From Megalopta genalis (Eukaryota > Arthropoda > Insecta > Hymenoptera > Halictidae), in the NCBI RefSeq assembly GCF_051020955.1, contig NC_135013.1, forward strand, positions 45,327,087-45,391,086: a DNA stretch of 64,000 nt. The letters are read 5' to 3'. The notes below the pieces were generated by a model, which searched no databases, was not told the DNA's origin, and was given only the letters and a program-made list of their open reading frames with translations. How positions within the stretch are numbered: the stretch's first letter is position 1; every line of letters starts with the position of its first letter. Positions 11,111 to 23,690 of this stretch are shown here, piece after piece. The translations under genes were made by a program, and so were the position numbers.

Positions 11111-12686
11111 ATCCGTTGCATTCAACCTGGACACTTTGTCGACGGGACGAAGATTTTTTAATCCGCCGAGTGAAATCTTTAAACAAGCTGACGATCTCGT
11201 GCCAAACTTCACAATGGCCGGTTTCATTGAGACCGTGCAGTGAATGGCCATCGTCGCTTGTACAAGGCACAGTAACTGTTCCCTGCGTAATGCGCATCGT
11301 GTGTCAGGATCAGCCTGTCCATAACGCGCACAGGATATCCGACCGTATCAGAGCTGTGTATCTGAATGAAGGATCGGCCAGGATCAAGGGGATCGAAATG
11401 CTGAATCGGAGCTGCATTCTCTCTCTACGTGTTATTCCCTAACGCTAACATCTAAATGCACCCGCGTCTGAAAAATTCGTTAAAAGTCCATTACAGATGG
11501 TGGTTTTGTGTTTCCTTAGTCAAACGATGTTGTCAACGTGTCCTACATGTTCTGTGCAAACCTCACGAGAAAAATTTGGCAACAAGTGAACGGCGAATTT
11601 TACGAATGCATCGAAGAAATAAAAATTTAACCAGCAAACAGATTTAACGCTTGGCACTCGAAAAGTTTTCCTGATAAATTTGTCAAAAATGGTGATTTTG
11701 CTATACAAAGTTGAATTAAAATGAAAATCATTATACTGTTGTGAGATTTTAATGATAAATAAAATTTATTTTTATAATTGTTATTTTTATTTATTTTTAT
11801 TTATTTTTAATAATAAATAAAAGATTTTGTGTTTTTACTTATATATTTTACATGATTACCTTATAGTATGAAAAGAAAAATAATAATTAACAAGAAATGC
11901 CACTTTCACGTGAATGCGCAGTGTCACTGTATCGGCGATATTCGATTGCAAAGAGTTATTTTATTTCATTCATTAAAGAATTAATCTAATTATAGTGTTC
12001 ATTTAATTAAAGGGTTAACTTAATTAATGTAAAATCTACTACGTGCCATTCTAGAACTGTAAAACAATTTTTAAACTTGTTTTTTCATGATTACAAAGAG
12101 AACATTGACGTCATTCGACACCCTCGCGAGAGAGCTCTTTGTACATGTGCAGAAAATTAAACATATTTTCGAATTTAATGAAGTTCATACGATTTAAAAC
12201 TTTTTAATTACAACCTTCACTTTGCATAAAAATTCGCAGCATAATAATAAGAATGATTCTTCTTTCAATATACCGCAATAGCAGAATGACAAAAATAACG
12301 TAATCGATTTGTGTCTTCTCTTCACTTGAGGTTTTTGTAGGCTTTCATTAACCCGTTGCTGCACCATATTCATCAAAATGACAATGATGGGAGTTTTTCG
12401 ATTGTTATAATTTCTTAAAAGAAAAAGAGAATTTATAATTTTTGTACTCCTACATTTTCTTAAATTCTTCAATATTGATGACGAGAGAGAATAGAATTTT
12501 TTTTATATATATATTTTTAATTAATGGTTTTACGTCGCATCAATTGCGTGGTTAGAACAAAATTTTATTTCAATTCAAAAGAACAGAATGATATTCATAC
12601 TTAACATGTTATCACTAGAAATCTTTATCACATGTCATATTCGTCATAGTACAGCAAGGGGTTAAGATGAAAGTTTAGTTGTACAG

Positions 12687-12756
<70 letters not shown>

Positions 12757-15164
12757 CAAAGAATTAATGAATTTCTTGAAATCATGGAAAACCGATAAGG
12801 AACTCCATTTCTTATAATACGTTGTGAAATTCAATCTTTTAAACATTTTAGAATTAAAATGTTACGTATGATTCCCTTATGTGATTAAGTATATCCCTTA
12901 ATCATCATTCGTTATTACACTTTTAATTAAATTATGTGATTTTCGACTGATCTGGTAAAACGAATTATGCTAATCAATTCTTTTGTTTTATGGCAACAAA
13001 GAAATATTTAACGCCTTCGTTTGTTTAACGTAGAATGCATTATTTTTAATGAATAAAGAAAATGATACACGACGAAGATATTATTATAAAAAAACTGTAT
13101 CTTTTTCTAATATTGAAAAATAGATTCTCAAACGATTTAAAACTGTTCTGGCAATATTCTCATTATCATCTTGATCCCAGGAAATATTAAAAAGTATCCT
13201 AATATCTTCTTGAACTACTTAAAACATTTTACAACTTCCACACAATGTTAGACAGTTATTTCGTGTTTAGTAAAAGAACAAGAGCATTTTATTAATATTT
13301 GTTCAAAATATCGTTAACTTATCTGTCATATTTATTTAATGCAATATTCTCGATATTAGTCAAATATATTCTAGTGTAAATAGCATCAATGAAAAGTTAC
13401 TTGGATATTTGTTTCACACTATAACATAATACCTAAAATTAATAGATGTACATATATTGGCATCGCTGACTATACTGCGAATTTTATACAGTGGCAGAAA
13501 TACGTTCATCTCATTTCTGTGATATAACATCGAAGTTTACATAACATTTCTGTTTTTTGTTATTGGTAATTCGTTATAATGGACCTAGTGAAACATATAA
13601 TTAATTTTTTACGAAATATATATTTTTTCACTTAATATTTTTGTATTCATATTTGAGAATCATCGTAAATGTAATTATAAATTAATTAATCGTGAAGAAA
13701 ACTTAAGTTGGACACCCATTGTTTTTGATGATCTCGAATATTTTTCACAGCATTCAGTGGAGCTAAGTGACGACGTTGTGTCAAAATCACAGAACTTTTG
13801 ATAGAAATGAGATAAAGCAATGATTTCGTTTACGTTTCAGCTGTAACGTTGCAGAATAAGGGAAAAATATAGAGAATATAGTATGAACATTTATTAACCT
13901 TGATAATTTACCTTGAATTTAAAATATTCCAAGAAAATTGTTATTTATCCAATATTAATGAAATATGCAATCCGCAACCGTATTGTTTATGAAGCTATGC
14001 TATTCGGAAATCGGGTTGGACGTAACGCCTTGAAACTTTCATCATCTACACTAATATTTTGTACCATTTTCTACCGTCATTCGTTGTTCAAATCTCATTC
14101 AAATCATATGTGTTCTGTAATTATTTTCAGTCGTATCATATCAAATACCTTGTACAATTGAATTTTTTATTATTACATGTTGTACATAATTTCCCGTCGA
14201 TTTATGACGAAGTTAATGGGATGAGATTTACAAGTATCGACAGATTAAAAGAATTTAAGAGTATCATCTTATTAAAATTATTAGAGGGGAAAACAAATAT
14301 TCATTCGATAGCAATAATAGCACTTTGCAATATATGCAGAAATATTGTATTTTGCATAAAGACCCACAGTATATCGACGACTACAGTATTCAGTTGGTGC
14401 CACTAACATAACCACCGATAATAATCCATTTAGCTAAGAAATTCTTGCAACCATAAAAGTTAATCTACAACCATTAAAACCCTAATGTTATAGAAGATGG
14501 TGACTCCTTTCAGCGTTCTGATGGCATCATAGGGAACATCTGGGTAGCTACGGTACTCTAATGAGCGACTATCAGTTTGACTGCTCATGTATGAAGGGTA
14601 CTATACTCTGCACGCGGGCTAACAATAGTGGTCTACCTAACTTTGATCATCCAAATGTTACGAGTAAATAGTTAAGAGAAGTCAAATGCAATTCTTCTTT
14701 AATTATTTATTAATTACTCGAACAAATTAAACGTAAAATGAAATCATAACTGTTTCTATTCAATCTTATTATGTATGAATACGATACTCGAACAATCATG
14801 GTAAATAAGAATACGGGGGAATAGCAACGATTTACCGCATATTATCGTTATAAATCAATAAACTAGAAAAATGTTTCAGGAGATTTGTATTATTTTAATT
14901 ACAATTTTTCGTTGCTTTCATTATGGCATGATAAATACACGTGTGCTGTAAGGTACGTTGTACACGCATAATTACTATAGTAATTTTGTAAAAGTTTGGT
15001 AAAACCCAAAATAAAAGTTACATGAAAAATGTTTGTAAAATGAATCAGTAACGTAATCGTGTTTATCATTCAAGTTAAAGCTATGAATAGCAAAACGTAA
15101 AAAGAAATTGTTCAAAAACCACATGATTAGAAGATTTCAATGTTCGATTACAAATAGCAATTTC
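11111..15164. other. Long spacer, apart from one microsatellite no feature recognised
   Basis: From 11111 to about 11650 the base composition is higher in GC and several frames stay open, but none shows a known domain or a consistent coding bias. The rest is AT-rich. A run of T/A-rich pentamers (TTATT/TTTAT) lies at 11755-11820. The CT microsatellite at 12686 is listed separately. Confidence 0.45.
12686..12753. repeat. (CT)n microsatellite, about 68 bp
   Basis: An almost uninterrupted run of TC dinucleotides with one CCC imperfection near its left end. On the minus strand it generates an artificial run of alternating Arg-Glu codons that is not a gene. Confidence 0.97.
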
Positions 15165-15405
15165 AATTAATCGAAAATTCTGTCCGTGGCGAATAATCAT
15201 TATTATTAATGGAAATTCTATGTATCCCAATAATTTTGATAAAGGAAATTCATTCCAGTTATCGATTAAGGAAATTCTGTTTTGGTCACTAATAATAGTT
15301 ATCAATGACTGAAATTTGATTTCGCTCTCGAATGACAGTTATGTATGAGGAAAATTTATTTTGATCGTTCATCAAAGTTATCTATAAAGGAAATTGTATT
15401 TTATA
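15165..15405. repeat. Degenerate minisatellite, unit about 25-46 bp, six to seven copies
   Basis: The unit resembles GGAAATTCTGTTTTGGTC followed by an AT stretch and AGTTATCAATGA. Starts of AAATT-headed units are visible near 15171, 15212, 15246, 15271, 15311, 15350 and 15390. Unit length varies between about 25 and 46 bases through indels. The short open frames across it are by-products. Confidence 0.65.
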
Positions 15406-15540
15406 ATATGGTACCAACTCGTTTCGTATTCCATCAAAACGATTTCCAGTATCTACATCAAAGCACTGTTTTTTTTGTGCTATATAAAATAAAACTATAC
15501 TCAGATAGCACAAAGATTTCATTAAGACTTCTAGTGTAGG

Positions 15541-16503
15541 TGGGACGTCCCAAATGTCCTATGAAGGGCCTACAAACGGCCTAGAAATATCCTGTGTTAC
15601 AAATCAAGACATCTTATGGACGTCTTTAAGACGTCGTTTAGACGTCTAATTACATGAAGAAGCTGGTTTTAAGAAATTAGCTATTTATAAATTAAGAATA
15701 ATATAGATCTATAAGTAATAAGAACAAAAAAGCTTTATTAAGAAAACAAATTGATTAGTTGTAATTAACATGTGCGCCTTTTCTAATACATAGCTCAGTG
15801 ACTATTTCTGACACTTATTTTGTCCTAAATCTAAATTCTAAACTATCTAAGTTATTTAAACGCGTCACAATACGTGGGCCAATAACCCCACTCCTAAAAG
15901 GGAGAAAATGATGGAAGAAAATCGATCATTCGGATAGATCAGGACCGGGATTTGAACTTGCGATCTTCAAGTGCCAGGCAACTGCTTTAACCAATCAAGT
16001 TATTCCGGCCGCCCGACAACACATTTTCTTATATTCTATTTGGCTATAGGTCCAGGACACATGGCCCTCCCATGAAGTATGTGACTCGCTAAGCGTCCGA
16101 ACAGTATCACAATCTCGATAATCGGCATTTTAGTGATACTTTTCCCGACGGCTACTATTATAACGTGCGAACTTGTAAAAAAGCTATCTTTATAGAAAAT
16201 AAATTGCTGAAAACAAACAAAATTTACATCGTCATCTTTATCTTCTGGTTCCATTGTCCATATGAAAATCGAATTTAAAAGCACTTGACTGATTTATTTA
16301 AAAAACCATGGAAACATAAATAATGCCTTGAAGAAATATTTCAAGTATCTTAAAGACGTTTAGAAACAGACATCTTAAAGACGTCTTATTTCAGACGTTA
16401 AAATGACGTCCAATTTGGGACGTCTTTAAGACGTCTTAAAGACGTCCATGTTAGGGCGTACGATGTTCGGACCTAAAATGGACGTAAAATGGATGTTTTT
16501 AAG
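15541..16503. mobile_element. Element with GACGTC-rich inverted ends
   Basis: Both ends carry strings of the palindrome GACGTC: GGACGTCTTTAAGACGTCGT near 15617 and, inverted, GACGTCTTTAAGACGTCTTA near 16418-16440. Aligning the left end with the complement of the right end gives similarity over roughly 100 bases. The interior holds a SINE head (minus strand) and a minus-strand frame of about 80 codons (16036-16284) with no recognised domain. It is probably a non-autonomous DNA transposon; superfamily and exact borders are not fixed. Confidence 0.6.
15938..16013 (-). repeat. tRNA-derived SINE head (pol III A and B boxes)
   Basis: Read on the minus strand, TAACTTGATTGGTTAAAGC matches a tRNA A box and, about 35 bases on, GCAAGTTCAAATCCCGG matches a B box. 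Spacing is tRNA-like, but the acceptor and T stems do not pair, so this is not a functional tRNA. It is most likely the 5' head of a tRNA-derived SINE, continuing leftward to roughly 15880. Confidence 0.7.
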
Positions 16504-19500
16504 GTGACCAGTGCTTAATGGGTAAGAAGGAACACAACAGTATTATATTAACACATATACGCTGTTGTGTAACAACTTGGTTAGAGTGTAGTATTGAAAC
16601 AATTTGCAACCAATACACTTTTCCTTCCGTGATACTGAATTTTGTTGACACAAGGTTGATGTTCTTAAATTTATAAACACACAAAATAACTTTGTATAAA
16701 GATTAACATTCTAGTTCTAAGCAACCGGAATAAAGTTTCAGCGATAATTCTTATGACTACCTGAAACAAATTTTCCTCAACGACATTAATTATGGTCAAC
16801 AAAAAAAGAACAAGTAAATACTTTTTAATCAGAATAATAATTATTACGCAATCCATTTTTTCGTATTAATAATGACAGTGATGGTTTCTGGAATGTTCAT
16901 AAGTAGACTGTGGATCTTTATAAAAATCTTTAATTAAAAATTAACTGCATCAATTGCAGGACACAGGAGCAAGGCACTGTCCTTCCTTATTTCGTGAATT
17001 ATTTTAATGACTTTAAATTCATGCATCAATATTCTTAGCTTCATTTAATCTGCATACCTTTTTAAATTATACCTACTCATTTTTACCATAAGTGCATAAA
17101 ATTCGCAGTCTAGTAATAAGGTCAGCAACAAATCAAATTCAAAATTATTTAACTAAGACGATGCACAAAGGTTGTAAATTATTATCTAACACGCCAGGTC
17201 GCAATCTTTTGATCGAACATTACAGTCTAGTCGAGAGGATGGTATGTTCGCTTATAAGAACCAAAGTTAGGGTACATAGAAAGCGGAATGGAACGTGCTC
17301 CCGCTATTAATTCCGACACCCCTAAGACAGACCTGCCCCCTTTCCACCTAGCTGGGCTAGAATAATTGTTAGTAGTAACGATATATCTCAGCTTTAGGTA
17401 TGTGAGAATAACAGCGTCTACGTGCACCTAGCCGAGGGATGCTTAATTAAACGTTCGTGTTAATTGCTTGGACTTCGCGTCAACCTCTCGGCTCGCCCTA
17501 TTCCGGTGAACGCTACACGAAGAACTTCCGCTTTTCATCAGTTCGAAACGGAACGGTGGACATGAAATCATCCTCTGTCTCGGTCGGAAAACGAGTTCAG
17601 TTTTAGGAAACGTTCGATTTGTTTCGTCGTGAATATGCTCACCTTCCCACAAACGCGATGACCCGTGTCACCGCATAATTAAATTGTTAAATTGATGCTC
17701 CGACATGTACGTAGAAATTATGGATTTTACGGTAAAACCTCTTACGACAAGTACTGGAATATCTATGCCATGTTGAAAACTGCAAAAAAAGAAAATAAAT
17801 ACTATCCAATCAATTTTTTTTCAATTAATTTCACAATCATAATAATTTTGGGGTTTTGCACTTAATACATCTCGCAATTTCCATTTCACAAAGTTATTGG
17901 TTAGAAATAACTGTTGTAAGTAGTCATTGACAAAGAAAATGATTTTTTCGTCATTTATAATCATTATTTCAAAGAAAAAATATTTTGATCAAATAAATCA
18001 TTTTAATCCCTTTCTGTTCGAACAGTTAGGACCCTGAAAAATTCAAAAGTTGCATTTTTTACAAGTTTTAGCATATGCTTTTTTTAATATATACAAATAC
18101 TCCAGATATTAGAAATACGTTTAATATGTGGCGTTTTAATAACACACAAATATTATAATTCTATATTTTCTATTGTATTTCTGTTTTATAATTATATTTT
18201 CAAGTTGTAACATATTTAATCGACATGCGAATGTGTTCGCGTTGCCTAAAGGGAGAAACGGGTTGAGAAAATCAAGCTTATTCTCGCTTAATCAATAATA
18301 CGTTTTATTCCATGCAAACGTGGATTATTTTAATTCTTTGGTAGAAAACTTTGATATTGTTATAACAACGTTATAAAAACATGTATGTTATCGTGGAAAG
18401 GAGAAATGATATGTAAGCGTTACAATACATGTTAATAACATGTAAGCGTTATTAGTAATAAAATGAACTTGAAATTAGCAGTACAAACAGAAGTATTCTC
18501 CTATAATGGCATAAAAAGACAAATCAAATGATGGTACGAAAGGTTTTCATCAGAAAACAATAGTCTTTAGGACAAATACAATATGAAAACATGGTAAACG
18601 ATAATTTTATTCCCACCTATCAAAATGAATTGAGAATCTTCGATCAGTTGATTCTATATATCTGTCTACAGAATGCTGATAAATGTTCAATGTCAAACAT
18701 TAATTCACTATCTAATTGGTTAGTGAACGATTTATTAAAAATTGATCTCGAACCGTTAATAAATAAATGCCTTAATTGAATGCCGTAGAATAAAATTAAT
18801 CATTTGCGCCGGGTTATAAATTATATAATACACTTTTTTAGACAGTACGTAATTAGATTTTGTGCATTACATAAAATATAATGTCATACGATGTTTTATG
18901 TTATGGTTAGACTCTGATTCTCTACACAAAATAAGAATTGGCTGAGTTAACAGCCAGAAGCAAAATTTGAATAAAAATCAATCAACGATAAATCAACAAT
19001 AATGTAAGAGTATTTTTAAATTCTTCCAATATCGTCATGCTTTGATAATGCTATTCCTATTCACCTATTCATTTGTTTCACCTATTACCTATTCACTTTC
19101 GTCATAAATTCATACAATTCGCAGTCTAATTATGAGACTAAATCGAATTAAATATGTCATATTGTTGTGGTTAAATCAAGATACGATATTCATAATGTCA
19201 ATTTATTTTTGTGAAACATATCGTCATTTAACAAATTTAATGCGAGTGTTACATTCATACAATGTTCATTATAATTCCTCTCTCGCAGAATTTATATTTT
19301 TATTCTAAAATTTGTACTCTGTGAAATTTTAAATGAAATTTTGTATATCTATGAAATTTTCATTTTGTTCGCTTCTATCCCAAAAATCACATGTAAAGCC
19401 TAGTTATCCTATATAAGTACGCGAAAAATCAGAACTACTTCTTTTTAAATTTTTGTAGAAATTGCTTAGGTAAAAAATGAAAAATGCGTGTACGTGGAAG

Positions 19501-19593
19501 CTTTTCCTCAAAGGAAGCCTGTAGAAACGTGTAAAGGAAATACCTGCGAAGCCTACGGAATAGCTCGAAGCGTCGATGAAGAACAAGAGGAAG
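16504..19593. other. AT-rich spacer with a moderately GC-rich patch at 17200-17660
   Basis: No recognised gene. The patch at 17200-17660 is richer in GC and may be host-derived conserved sequence, but its open frames (about 70 codons at most) show no known domain. At 18410-18455 the block ATGTAAGCGTTA occurs twice. Confidence 0.4.
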
Positions 19594-19913
19594 TATAGTC
19601 GAGGACAAAAATAAGTGGACAAGTAGGGAGAAAAGATATCAATAAAATTTAAACATTATTATTATTATGAACTTAACTTTGATTTATTCTATATCCTTAT
19701 AGTATACATACATTATTTAACGAATAACTCAAACTAACATTTACATTTTTATGTGCGCATTTAAGAGCGCATGCGAGATTTAATGAAAAATTTATCGAGA
19801 GACAAAAATAAATGGACACCTAGAAATGACGCTGTAGCAACGCCAGAAATGTAAACAATCTTAATAAATTAATCATGTTCACATTTAATAATCCTGAACA
19901 CTTCAAAATTATA

Positions 19914-20256
19914 TAGAGTGTCCCAAAAGTCACTTGCAATCAGGAAATGAGGGGTTCCTGAGATCATTTGAAGTAGCTTTTTCATCAGCGCAAATGTAAT
20001 CCGCGGCTTTGTTTACGAGATATTAACGAAAAACAGTGACCAATGAGAGGCGAGCTTGGCTGGCGCGTGAAAGCAGAGCTAACGAGCGGACAAAACCCAG
20101 TTCCACTCATTGCCTCAACCGCCTCGCACCAACTAATCTCATCTCTCATTGGTTACTGTGTTTCGTTAATAACTCGCAAACAAAACCGCGGATTACATTT
20201 GCGCCAACCTAAGGAACTCTCACTTCCGGATTACGAGTGACGTTTGGGACACCCTG
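19914..20256. mobile_element. Hairpin MITE with GTGTCCCAAA ends (343 bp)
   Basis: The tips TAGAGTGTCCCAAAAGTCAC and the complement of CAGGGTGTCCCAAACGTCAC lie between TA pairs at 19912-19913 and 20257-20258. The arms stay complementary inward, through CGCGGCTTTGTTTACGAGAT / AACCGCGGATTACATTTGCG and AGTGACCAATGAGAGGCGAG. It is non-coding and lies inside the Tc1-like element. Confidence 0.88.
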
Positions 20257-20306
20257 TAATGTTCACGCGGTAGACGCCCCACATCGCTGCACCAGACTAA
20301 CGGCGC

Positions 20307-20680
20307 ATGCGCCATCTATACCCAATCTCCAATGTTGGGTCACTGGTGCAATTTGACGGCATAATGATTGCGTATACATACATCAATATTATACATGAAA
20401 ATTTAGAAATGGCAGAGGTAAAGATGAGCCTCGACAACGGATTTGTGTTACAACAAATCAAGGTCCAGAAACACAGCACCAACAAAATACAGAAATTTTT
20501 TAAAGATCCGAATATTTCAATGCTCGAATAATCTCTAAAAAGTCCTGACCTTAATCCAATAAAAAACCTATGGAGTTTACTGGACACCGAAGTATTATTG
20601 GATAAAAAAACCACAGTACAACCGAATTTTTCAGAAATTTGCAGTTAGAATTTGAAACTATCACAAAAGTTTGCATTGAA
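20307..20680 (+). pseudogene. C-terminal remnant of a Tc1-like transposase
   Basis: A frame ending at 20531 contains VLQQIKVQKHSTNKIQKFF, which aligns to the Tc1 QQDNDPKHTS-type motif but has lost the aspartate. After a stop it continues as SPDLNPIKNLWSLLD, where the usual third acid (NPIENLW) is lysine. The DNA-binding half and the first catalytic residue are absent. The gene is clearly dead and belongs to the element bounded at 19596 and 21190. Confidence 0.82.
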
Positions 20681-20959
20681 AATCTAATAACCAGCATTTC
20701 TATCTGGTTAGAAGCCGTAATGCAAGCAGAAAGTGGCAACATAAAGTACCCAATATGTACTTTTTTTCACATTGTGAATTTTAGCGTATATTTTATTTAT
20801 CTTGTAATTTATTATGTGTGTCCACTTATTTTTGTCCTTCAGCAAATAAATGAGGATTGCGTTCATAAGAATGTAAATATTAGTTTGAATTTGTCACTAA
20901 ATAATCTGTGTATTATAAGAGTGTAGAATAAATTATATTTATAAGAATAATGCAAATTA

Positions 20960-21140
20960 GATTTTCATTATAGGCTGAGATAAAAAAGTTGAAAAAACAG
21001 CATTTTTTAGTTCTTTTATTATGCGAACAAATTGCAATTATTGAAAACAATAATTTCCAAACAAATTTAGATTGTTTGACCCAACTATAAAAAAGTTATT
21101 CCGTTTTACAAAGGAGTACGAATACTTTCTACACATTCTG
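20960..21140. repeat. Right-hand fragment of a palindromic MITE
   Basis: TTCATTATAGGCTGAGATAA followed by AAAAAGTTGAAAAAACAG matches the family interior. The fragment ends GTACGAATACTTTCTACACA before a TA at 21141. That tip is closer to the Tc1-like end at 36942 than to the common GTGGGCCACTG tip, so it may represent a separate subfamily. Confidence 0.65.
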
Positions 21141-21192
21141 TAGGTACATAGTGTTCTCCGTACCTGTCCACTCACTTTTGTCCCCGACTGTA

Positions 21193-22907
21193 TTTTCCTT
21201 TAGCTGCGATTCTCGTACTTTTTAAAGTATGTTTCAACATAGGAAGTTTGTTTCCTATGTTTTAACATAGGAAGAACATTTTACCAATATATCAAATTTT
21301 AAATGAAGCACCGACGAAGTAAATATTAAAGTAATATACCAAAAGTAAATATTAACGTAACACAACTTAATTAACTTAATTAATTTAAATAACTTAATTA
21401 ACTTTAATACTTCACTAATATTAACGTAACACAAAAATATTTAACTAATTAGCTGTGCCAGAATTCTATTAACTTCTCATTATCGTGTGTATTATTACTG
21501 TAAATACTTCACTTTTTAAATTGAAATGTGTTTCCCATTTTTCAGTTACGCCCAACATGCTACGAAATACTTTATTTATCAAAATGGTGACAGAAATGTC
21601 ACACTCTCAGATCACGTAGTAGAAGCAGTATATTTTTTAGAAAGTCGTACTCTTTTCCATCATTTTTATAGTCATTACGATTTAAACTATTGAAATCTCT
21701 AAACACTTGTAAAATACAGAGTTCAATTACTAAAGTTATTGCTGTCTCATTTTATTTTTGATTCATTGAGACCAAGGCTAACGGAGGCTAAAACAAATTT
21801 TCTTTGATTTGTATGTTTTTAAATTGTTTTATGCAAAAAAATTTTGTTTGAAATTACAGTTTGGTTATTGTTTATTTATTATTATTTTCTTTCGTGTCAA
21901 TTGTATTTCTGGCAGTTTTAAAAAGGATAATACTAATTTGATAAATTATAAAAACCCATTTAATTGCTTAATAGATTATATGATATTTTTATAAACAGTT
22001 TTCTAATTAACTATATAAAAATTATACATACCTTTAGTATTTCTATAATATTTATTCGATATATCTTTATTACGTAAATCATCTCATTTTTAATTTTCTT
22101 TCTAAATTGGCAACTTCTTGAGGCAACTTCTCAATGTTCAAAACGCAACAGAATATTAAAAAATTTCTGTAGAATACAATACCTATGACAATTTGTGAAA
22201 GTAGTGAATTTTCTACTTCTATGAAATTTTAATGATTTGTATGCAGCAACTTGATGAAACTTCGAAGTAATAACACGTCTCATCAACATATCATTTGAAT
22301 CCATTATGCCCTCACGGTACTTTAATATGCCATTTTCATTAAGATCCGACTATAAGTCAAACATTTTCATTCATTTCTAGTTTAATTTATGCAGTATAAA
22401 ATATTATTATTCCCATACTTACTGCGACAATTTTAACAAAAATTTGCCCTTGATAAATAGTTTTCATTTTTATATTAACTAATATCACATTATTTACTTG
22501 TTTGTAATATTCTTGAATTAGTTTGAGTACCTAATTCGAGGAGTCTTTAATACTTTCATGCATACAGATATTTACAATGCAACCATAACTGTTGTTACAT
22601 TTATTTATTCAGACTTGATCATATAAGACACGATATGAAAAACAAATACGCTAAACATTCTTCTGAATTTCCTGATGAAAACTATGTATGACAGAAATAT
22701 TACTGAAATTAAAATATTTTCTGTATCTGTCTTAAATCATTTGCCATTTGAAAATTGTCAGTCAGTATTAAAATACTGACAAGAAGTAATCTAATATAAT
22801 TTAAGAGCCAGAATTGACAGTGCAAAAAGTATTAACGTTATTAAAAATCATATTTATTGAAAAAGTTGTAGACTGTCATGTATGTAGTCTTTTATTATTA
22901 TTTGTAA
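21193..22907. other. AT-rich spacer with a small perfect hairpin
   Basis: At 21236-21261 AACATAGGAA pairs with TTCCTATGTT around a 6-base spacer, and a third copy of the arm follows. At 21350-21440 the block ATATTAACGTAACACAA occurs twice, surrounding repeated TTAATTAACTT units. Otherwise nothing is recognised. Confidence 0.45.
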
Positions 22908-23469
22908 CAGTGACAATATTCGAGTACCTTTTAAGCCGAAATAAATTTTCCAAAATTTGACCAAGTGATTTGACTTTTTTGAGATGTTAGAAGTGTTAGT
23001 TTACTACACAATGTCCACATTTTTACGAAAATTGCAATTCGTTGGAATGACAAACAATAGTTAATACAAACAAAATTTATTAAAGAAAAAAGCACGATCA
23101 CGGTTATGCCGAAAATTTCATCGAAATCGGTTAACGATGTTACAAGCTACGTGTATTGGAAAATGTAAAAATCTCAAATTTTCTTACAGTAATTAATCGA
23201 AAATCTTTAATTGTTTATAACTTGCAACAATATCAACCGATTCCGATTAAATTTTTAGCAGTATATAAGTATAATATTCGTCATAAGATCAAAAATCTTA
23301 TGATATAAGAGATTTTTATTGTCATTCCAAACAATTACAACTTTCGTAAACACTGTTATCCTCATTGTGTAGTAAACTAGTTCCTTTAACACCTGAAAAA
23401 ATTCAAGTTATTTAGTCCAATTTTTAAAAAGTTATTTCTATTTGAAAGATGAACGAATATTTTAGAGTG
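22908..23469. mobile_element. Diverged palindromic MITE (about 560 bp)
   Basis: The left tip CAGTGACAATATTCGAGTAC and the complement of the right tip CACTCTAAAATATTCGTTCA enclose mirrored blocks: AGATGTTAGAAGTGTTAGTT on the left, AGTAAACTAGTTCCTTTAAC on the right. The interior includes the family's TCATCGAAATCGGTTAACGA segment. TA at 23470-23471 marks the right edge; the left edge is blurred (TAA). It is closest to the subfamily at 42751. Confidence 0.68.
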
Positions 23470-23519
23470 TAGATGAGAACTACATGAATGGAACACATAT
23501 TGATACCATCTTTTGCCTA

Positions 23520-23690
23520 TAATTATATACATATATATTATTATATATATATATATATTAATTATATATTTTAAATTAAATTATTTATATTTATAATATT
23601 ATTTTAATAATATTATAAATATTAATTAATATTATATAATTAATATTAATTAAAAATATATAATATTTATATATTTTTAAGATATTTTTA
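23520..23690. repeat. AT-only low-complexity tract
   Basis: A long stretch of almost pure A and T with short palindromes such as TAATATTATAAATATTAATT. There are no motifs beyond composition. Confidence 0.8.

Larger units (their letters stand above)
19596..21190 (+). mobile_element. Tc1-like element with IR/DR-type ends, carrying two later insertions
   Basis: The outer ends TAGTCGAGGACAAAAATAAG (19596) and the complement of CAGTCGGGGACAAAAGTGAG lie between TA pairs at 19594-19595 and 21191-21192. A second copy of the GACAAAAATAA-TGGACAC motif sits inside each end (19801 and, inverted, 20821), the double-repeat design known from Sleeping Beauty-type Tc1 elements. A 343-bp MITE (19914-20256) and a MITE fragment (20960-21140) have inserted since. 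The transposase is reduced to its C-terminal part. Confidence 0.85.

Noticed and set aside
12628..12846. Minus-strand frame with a long alternating Arg-Glu run
   Set aside because: It is only the translation of the CT microsatellite.
15938..16013. Functional tRNA gene
   Set aside because: A and B boxes are present, but the acceptor and T stems do not pair; called a SINE head instead.
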